Origin: Topomyia yanbarensis
Lineage: Eukaryota; Arthropoda; Insecta; Diptera; Culicidae
NCBI RefSeq assembly: GCF_030247195.1
Contig: NC_080671.1
Coordinates: forward strand, 103,713,845-103,777,844
Length of the DNA: 64,000 bases
Direction: 5' to 3'
Shown: positions 57,846 through 64,000 of the stretch, in pieces
Layout of the letters: every line of letters begins with the position of its first letter
How positions within the stretch are numbered: the first letter of the stretch is position 1
The notes under the pieces: model-generated
What the model was told of the DNA's origin: nothing
The model's database searches: none
The model's input: the letters and a program-made list of their open reading frames with translations, nothing else
Translations under genes and position numbers: made by a program

Positions 57846-58576
57846 CACTGAAATTTTTTAAATAATTTTGGATATTAATCGAGTAAGATATATCTAACCT
57901 AAAGATTTCTTACCAAAGCTCATTAGTTAAAATAGAAAATTCGGGGTTTGATGGATTAAAATTCATTCGAATTGCACGCTCTTGAAAAAAGTTACATTTT
58001 CAATATAACCGTCAATCGTCCGATTGGTTCAATAGATATTGTTCCGTTATTATATACACCATGAAACAATTTTGTTTTTAAAACGCTCTCGGAGATTCAT
58101 GGTCACTTACTCAATTTGAAATAGTTTACAATGAAAATTGATGAACATATTGCATAAATGTTGCATTAAAATATGTAAATTGACTGAACATCCTAGCACT
58201 ATGAATCGCCAGAAAAAGTCTTAAAAGCAGTTCTATTTTCGACGAGCATGCTTTAAGTCCTATCTCTCCCCTCCCCTTACTACAAGTACAACAATTGAGG
58301 CTTCATTTATAATCAGCGACCCAAAATTACCCGATTTTACCCAAGTAAAGTTATACAACAGGTTCAAAATCAGGGATAAAATCGCTTGCGAAATGTACCC
58401 TTGCGAATAACAATCTGATGGATGATTTCTACTAGACCATCGCAATCTCATGAAAGTGGGAGAGAGCTGAGCTGTATAGTAGGCCTCTCTTACCGGCAAA
58501 AATTTCTCTGAATGATGTTGTTTCACGGCTCAATAGCGCCTGCGAAGCATTGCACAGCAGATGGCTTCAAAGGAAT
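57846..58576. other. Unassigned sequence
   Basis: No gene supported on either strand. Confidence 0.3.
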
Positions 58577-58580
58577 AAAT

Positions 58581-58835
58581 CTAGAGAAAATTTTCAATAG
58601 GTCGTAAGTAACATTGAGAGCCTCTCTTTGTTTACTTTCTCTTTCGTTTATTACGACGTCATTACAACACTTTGCACTAATTTTCCAGTACATATCGAAA
58701 GCCGACAGTTTTTACTAGAATATTATGCAAAGAGTAGAGTAGTAAATGTTGAAATGGTCGAGTAATGAACAGAAGAGAAAGACCCCAAAGAGAATCTCTC
58801 ATCGTTACTTACGTCCTATTGAAAATTTTCTCTAG
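58581..58835 (+). mobile_element. 4-bp-duplication MITE family, copy C
   Basis: 255 bp, termini CTAGAGAAAATTTTCAATAG and its inverse, direct AAAT at 58577-58580 and 58836-58839. The core orientation is as in copy B. It abuts the palindrome that begins near 58862. Confidence 0.85.
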
Positions 58836-58861
58836 AAATATTCATCATATGTACACATTCA

Positions 58862-59360
58862 TGAAGGCTCAAGTTACCTCAAGGCTTGGTAGTATGCGTA
58901 AGAAAAATTGTGTTCAGCTTTGCCACCAGATTATCCATTTAAACCTTTTCAAAACTCTAAAAGAAGAATATCAGTCGATTTATTAGATCATCACGATTCA
59001 ATTCATGCAAAATACCTGCTGGAAAAACCATCGGCTTAGCTGGATGGTGCTTTTGAAAAAGTGGCTGTGATTTTTTATTACACTACCACACCGAGCTGGG
59101 GTACGCACCACAACTGCGCAATGAAAAAACCACAGCCACTTTTTCAAAGGCACCGTTTAGCTAAGCCGATGGTTTTTCCAGCAGGTATTTTGCATGAATT
59201 GAATCGTGATGATCTAATAAATCAACTGATATTCTTCTTTTAGAGTTTTAAAAAGGTTTAAATGGATAATCCGGTGGCAAAGCTGAACACAAATTTTCCT
59301 ACCCACACTACCAAGCGTTCAATTCTAACACATGCTTAAAAAGGTAACTTGAACCTGAAG
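58862..59360. repeat. 0.5-kb near-perfect palindrome
   Basis: Arms of about 220 bp in inverse orientation share TTGTGTTCAGCTTTGCCACC, TGGATAATC in reverse, AAAATACCTGCTGGAAAAAC and AAAAAGTGGCTGTG. A 40-base loop is centred near 59105. Outer ends are GAAGGCTCAAGTTACCT and AGGTAACTTGAACCTGAAG. Likely a foldback element. No target duplication was resolved. Confidence 0.8.
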
Positions 59361-59559
59361 ATAAAAAAAAGCCGAATACTGACTACACACGATGGGTGGA
59401 TTTGAGAGCAGTGGTAAGCGTGCATACACTCGTGAGTGTTTGAGAGAATGAACTATGCCTGCTTCTATTCAGTGCTTCGATTTCCAAGCCCTTAGCCAGT
59501 TTTTTGTTTTATTTTATGTTATTTTAACAACTAACCAGCCGGATTTATAAAAGGTTCTG

Positions 59560-60135
59560 TTTCAAAATATTTTTGAAATAAATAACTCCAGGTGTTATAA
59601 ATCAGTTATGGCCTTCTGATCGGGAATATTCTACTTTTCATTTGAGATTGATTTTGTGAAAATCGAGTCAGACATTTCTGAGAAGCAGATGTGAATTCAA
59701 CTCAGGAAGTGGTCCAATGTGGTCAATGTGGGTTTGATTGGGCATCAGTGAGCTGTAACTATAAATCCAAACATTTTCGAACACAGTTTATGAAGTTTTG
59801 CATCTCTCAGATACCATACTGATTCCGATTTATATGGGAATTTCATGCGTGACCCCACTCTTCAACCTGTAACTATGGGAACGTGGTACCTTTAATTTGA
59901 GACTAAGTTAGTAAAAATCGGTTCAACCATTTCTGAGTAATGTGCTTATTTTTGGTCATATACATACATACACACGCACACACACACACATACGCACATA
60001 CGCACATACGCACAGACATTTGCCTAACTCGACGAACTGAGTCGAATGGTATAAGAAAACTCAGCCCTCCGGGCCTCGATTAAAAAGTCGGTTTTCAGAG
60101 TGATTGCATAGCCTTTCTATAGGAGAAAAGCAAAA
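59560..60135 (-). repeat. Microsatellite-bearing repeat, copy C
   Basis: Read on the minus strand: CTTTTCTCCTATAGAAAGGC, TATGCAATCACTCTGAAAAC, a GAGGCCCGGAGGGCTGAG block, TTATACCATTCGACTCAGTT, then a (GT)n/(TGTA)n microsatellite (59963-60013) and TCAGAAATGGTTGAACCGAT. Same order as copy A at 47.6-47.9 kb. Confidence 0.7.
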
Positions 60136-60768
60136 CGCGCATGAGCCAACCGATTAGTAATTTGCAGGTTCAATTAAAAATTATCAGTTTCCACTATTTT
60201 TCAAATCACCAGTCAACATTCCTCCATCCATTACCATCAACAACAATCATAAATCGTAGGACGTGATATTGACCCCCTAGACCATACATCACTCGTATGA
60301 TGACCTACATGCCAGCAAGCGAATAAACAGAGCAGCAAAACGAAACAATTCCCCTTGAAAATTAATCCATCTACAATCCCGTCGCATCGCCCCAAAAGTC
60401 ATTGTCGTGTGGAGCGGGAAGGGAGCAGGTAAAGGGAAGCCCGGTTCTTCAGAGCACTACAATTCTCAGCATCACACTCGTGTATAGTAGGAGTAGGTAC
60501 ACAATCATCACAAGTGATGTTCCCGCCGGACCCGGGAGCGCTTCCCCCGCGTTGATATCTTAGCTGTTCACGGATATCCTGTTAATTTTTTTCTTTCCGG
60601 CGACGGCGGTGGCGGTGGACGTCGGTAGCGACGATGACAGCCAACTGGGCCAAGATAGATTCTCTTTCCGTGGCGGGCGACCGACAGAAGGGACTATGTT
60701 CTGCTCTTTCCGATGATAGCTTCAGCTGAGTAGCAAAAGGAAGAACCTCTTCATCCACATGCATTGCG
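60136..60768. other. GC-richer, possibly unique host sequence
   Basis: Less repetitive in appearance. Contains GACGGCGGTGGCGGTGGACG on the plus strand. The minus frame at 60582-60779 (starting QRSAMHVDEEVLPFATQ) is arginine-rich at its end and has no family I recognise. Confidence 0.3.
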
Positions 60769-60778
60769 CTGCGCTGCA

Positions 60779-61642
60779 CAGAGGAGTAACTGGGGTCGAA
60801 TCCTGGCCAAAACTATTTATTGCGGATATTGCTGTTATTATGCCTTAATATGAACTAAAAATAGAAAATAACTGGTTTTTGGGACTATTTGGCATCTATT
60901 CACCTACCAGTGCAGGGGTCAATTTTCTAGATCCTTCCGAATGCTAGTATTTTCGAGGTGATCTTTGTGAATACATTTGTTTTTCCCGCTGCATGAACAG
61001 TTGGTCAGTGGAAAAGGGAGAAAAAAGGGATACCTGTGCACATATTCATAAAGATTCACTTTGCCAAACATAGTATTTGACCCTACAGCATTTTGGCGTA
61101 CCTTAAATGAGTAAAAATATCAACATTTTCAAATCGCTTGGAATTTGTGGATCGGAAAAGATCGGAAGAGATTGAATGTTTTTTGGATAGCCGAAATCTT
61201 GTTTTGTAATGTTGTTTCAGCAACTTTGCCAGATCTTGCCGTATAATGTATTTTATCATTCAAACTTGGAATAAATTGTTTAAAAAAGGTATTTTTAAAG
61301 CTGGTCCAATACACAGAAACACTGCTATTTTCAGTTATTTTAAAGCTGAGGTTATACAAATAATTGTGTTCAATTACGTTTGTTATAATATTGTCTTATT
61401 TAATACAGTCATCATCATTTGAAAGCGATTTTTTGGGATATATAATAAAAAATTATTGAAAACCCTTAAAATATCACTATTTTGCATCCATGCAAAAATT
61501 CTTTAGCAATTTTTCGCGTACTTTTTATATCGCCACAATATGCAGTATGCTTTTAGGTATCTAAAAAAATATAAACCAAATAAAATATTGAAAAATTTTT
61601 TTTTTGGTTATTGGCCAAGAATTTGTTCTAGTTACTCCTCTG
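60779..61642. mobile_element. Probable hAT-like element, CAGAGGAGTAACT ends
   Basis: Starts CAGAGGAGTAACT and ends AGTTACTCCTCTG, with further inverted similarity inside (GGCCAA near each end). TGCGCTGC at 60770-60777, one base outside, and TGCGCTGG at 61643-61650 look like an imperfect 8-bp duplication. No transposase inside. Confidence 0.6.
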
Positions 61643-63571
61643 TGCGCTGGAAGGTTCCAACAGGGAACGTCGGTGGAAATGTGGGTGGGCGAGGAAAAAC
61701 CGGGGTGGAAAAATGAAACACTTCCTCCGCTTGCTGGGAAGCGTTCTGAAGATTCGTTTTATGTCTCCCGGATTTTGCTTCGGATCGGACACAATGCAGT
61801 GTGTAGTCGGTATCTGTGTCGTATCCAGTGCAGTGTGTTCCCTATCCAAGAACAAAAACAAACGGATGCGAACAGTGTTTCAGGACACAAAGGAGCGTTG
61901 TTTAGTCAATAGCATTGTGTTAATAGCTTCGTGGGTGCAGGGTGTTTATTAGGTTCCTACCTAACTATGTACGGAACGGAAGTGGCTCGTCGTAGTACTG
62001 TTGCATCGGCTCCTACATGGCCTTCAGTCGAGGTAGAATCGCGGTAAAGCTGGAAACGCAAGACAGGGTTATGTTTTAATACGCGCCGTAGGGGGAATAA
62101 CTTTCAACTGATTACTCTGCTCGTTTTAATATTTATAATAACGTTCAAATTACGACGAGCACGTGGTGCCAAGGATGAGTAACTATCGTACCTTATAGGG
62201 TGGGAAAAGTTTTCAACTTAACACAACGATACGACCACGCTGAGAGTTGCGGTTTTGGTAACAGGTTGCACGATAAGTTAGATGCTTAATTTCCGGTTGT
62301 GTTAATTTTAAGTTTTCGACATTGTTGAACTTTTACTAAAGCAGGTCATATTAGATTAGATTTACTTGGGTGGTCCAGTGAAATGTATGATATTGTTTTG
62401 TTTTCATCCACAATGAGCAGACTCGATAATCTTGTAGAATAAATTGAAGCCACCTGCCATCGCATTGAATTTCACGATCAGGTTTCATGAATTGAACCTT
62501 TCATCAGTACCCAGTTTATCGATATCTTAACCGAATTTTATATTCATTTGATATGAATTTCCAATCGAAGAGTAGCGTAGAATTTACTATGTGCAGAAGT
62601 CGTGTTTGCTGTAGGCGTAACTGAATCAACTCCTACAAGCAAAAATGGCAATATTAATCGATTTGTTTCGGTTTTTACTGTACCGATGGGCCCGCAACCC
62701 CCATAGTTTTCGATTTTATTCTAAAAGACCATGCGTCATCATCGCTTTCGAAACAATGTACATAAAATATGAAAGGCTGAGAGCAAGAGTGGGTTGAAAT
62801 TTTGTTCAGAGCAAAAATTGGTTAAAATATTCTGTTAGATCAGAAATGGTATTTTCATTACAACCTCAGGCAAAAAGTGAGTCAAATATAAATTAATGCA
62901 AAAGTGGTTCAGTAAAATTCTCAGGGAAAGAAAAGTATAGAATAGGAACCCATTTTGGAGCTAAAGACTACAAAGGTCAGCCCTATGGGGTTGCACGAAC
63001 TGTAGACGTAGGACTATACTACTTAATGTAAAATATTTATTTTCTTAGTACATTTCTAGTAGTAATAAATCAAATATATTTTTTACGCATAGTTTAATCA
63101 CATTCAATCAACATCGAATATTACATATAGAACGAAACCTTCTTGGTTATCAGGTATTTCATTTGTAGTAGGTGATGGAATCCGATTAAACTTATTTGAG
63201 TAGATCTGAAGAAAGAAGACAAAAAACCGTGACCGAACTAATATCTGGTACTAAATCTTTATAGCATAAGATTAGCTTGTAAAAACTTTTCGATTGTGTG
63301 TGGTAAAAATCAGGACCAGTGAAGAAAAACAAAATTTTAGACAATATAATCACATTTCATGTAATAGACCAAGCATTCTAGTGCAATTATTGTAACTTTC
63401 CTAAAGTATGCATACAAATGTAGCGAATGCTGTGGACTTAATCATATATAGAAACTATAAATATACTAGAATCGAAAACAATTTTATATATGGACTTAGA
63501 TGCGTTTTTGCAACAGTTTTGCAAGTGGCAGTGTATTAATTCATAAATAGGCTTTGTAGTATGTACCTTTG
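61643..63571. other. Unassigned sequence, no gene seen
   Basis: No repeat shared with the rest of the window was noticed. The plus-strand frame at 61604-61912 runs across the element boundary at 61642, which argues against its being a gene. Confidence 0.3.
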
Positions 63572-63574
63572 ACT

Positions 63575-64000
63575 GCCCAGAAAAATGATGAATTTTTGAA
63601 AACTCAATCGTCCCACCCTTGAGTCGATTCCTAGTCCCACCAGGAGTACTTGTACCAAATTTGAAGCAAATCGGACAAGTCTAACTACCGGACCAATGTG
63701 CCTGAAGTTTATATGGGATTTTTCAACAATTTACATGGAGAAAACTCACTAGCTCGTATTTTCGCCGCTAGGTGGCACTGTATACACCGTATTATCACTG
63801 TAAGTGATAATAAGAAAGATATTTTAATTGTCTACAACTTTGTCGAAGACTGCTAGTCAATCCGGCTATATTAAAAGAAGTTATTAAACTTTTAACGAAG
63901 TGATGTCTGAGTCAGTTTTGCATGGGGCCTAGCAGTGCATGGTTGTGTATCAGTACTCGAGTCCCGCGAACTATATATTTTTGTGAAATAATGGTTAGAT
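63575..64000 (+). mobile_element. Left arm of the ACT-flanked foldback, cut by window end
   Basis: Matches the left arm of 36809-37970. It starts GCCCAGAAAAATGATGAATT after ACT (63572-63574) and continues through ATCGTCCCACCCTTGAGTCG, GCAAATCGGACAAGTCTA and GCACTGTATACACCGTATT. The second arm lies outside the window. Confidence 0.85.

Noticed and set aside
61604..61912. 102-codon plus-strand frame
   Set aside because: It crosses the inferred boundary of the hAT-like element at 61642 and has no recognisable domain.

Overview
The window looks like repeat-saturated, AT-rich insect DNA. Two points suggest a mosquito, most likely a culicine: an IS630/Tc1/mariner transposase whose last two catalytic residues are exactly 37 residues apart (the DD37E group described from mosquitoes), and the mixture of RTE/JAM1-like and I-clade non-LTR elements with very dense MITEs. 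This is inference from family resemblance. I found no intact protein-coding gene, no tRNA or rRNA gene and no CRISPR array. Almost everything I can explain is a decayed or nested transposable element or a satellite.

Layout. 1-4.2 kb: a hAT-type MITE, then mostly unassigned DNA. 4.2-6.4 kb: a foldback-like element interrupted by a pogo-derived MITE. 6.5-11.6 kb: two 0.53-kb inverted arms around a decayed non-LTR reverse transcriptase (RT). One arm carries a 161-bp MITE that the other lacks. 13.1-16 kb: a pile of MITEs with 3-bp, 8-bp and TA target duplications. 17.2-21.6 kb: a 3-kb degenerate array of a 12-bp self-complementary monomer, bracketed by inverted single-copy motifs. 23.9-27.9 kb: an I-clade remnant, then an RTE pseudogene split by a 1.5-kb hAT-like element with a perfect 8-bp duplication.

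30.3-33.4 kb: mariner fragments, a CpG-rich tandem repeat with a 449-bp period, and a DD37E transposase pseudogene. 33.4-39.1 kb: a near-complete but broken I-clade retrotransposon (ORF1 tail, ORF2 with endonuclease, RT and RNase H, 3' UTR), interrupted by a 1.16-kb foldback element. 39.2-45.9 kb: the two halves of another RT, separated by 6 kb that holds two head-to-head arrays of a 33-bp CGCG repeat plus further MITEs. 47.5-60.1 kb: several copies of a microsatellite-bearing repeat, a second copy of the CpG-rich repeat, a perfect hAT-type MITE, a 92-bp-period palindromic array, a 1.2-kb foldback, and a MITE family with 4-bp duplications. 60.2-64 kb: one hAT-like element, unassigned sequence and the left arm of the ACT-flanked foldback family.

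These elements do not form a shared pathway. What links them is nesting, which allows relative dating: for example the RTE came before its hAT insertion, and the I element came before its foldback insertion. The most unusual structure is the 12-bp palindromic satellite. It codes identically on both strands and produces many false ORFs. All sequence similarity stated here is by eye.
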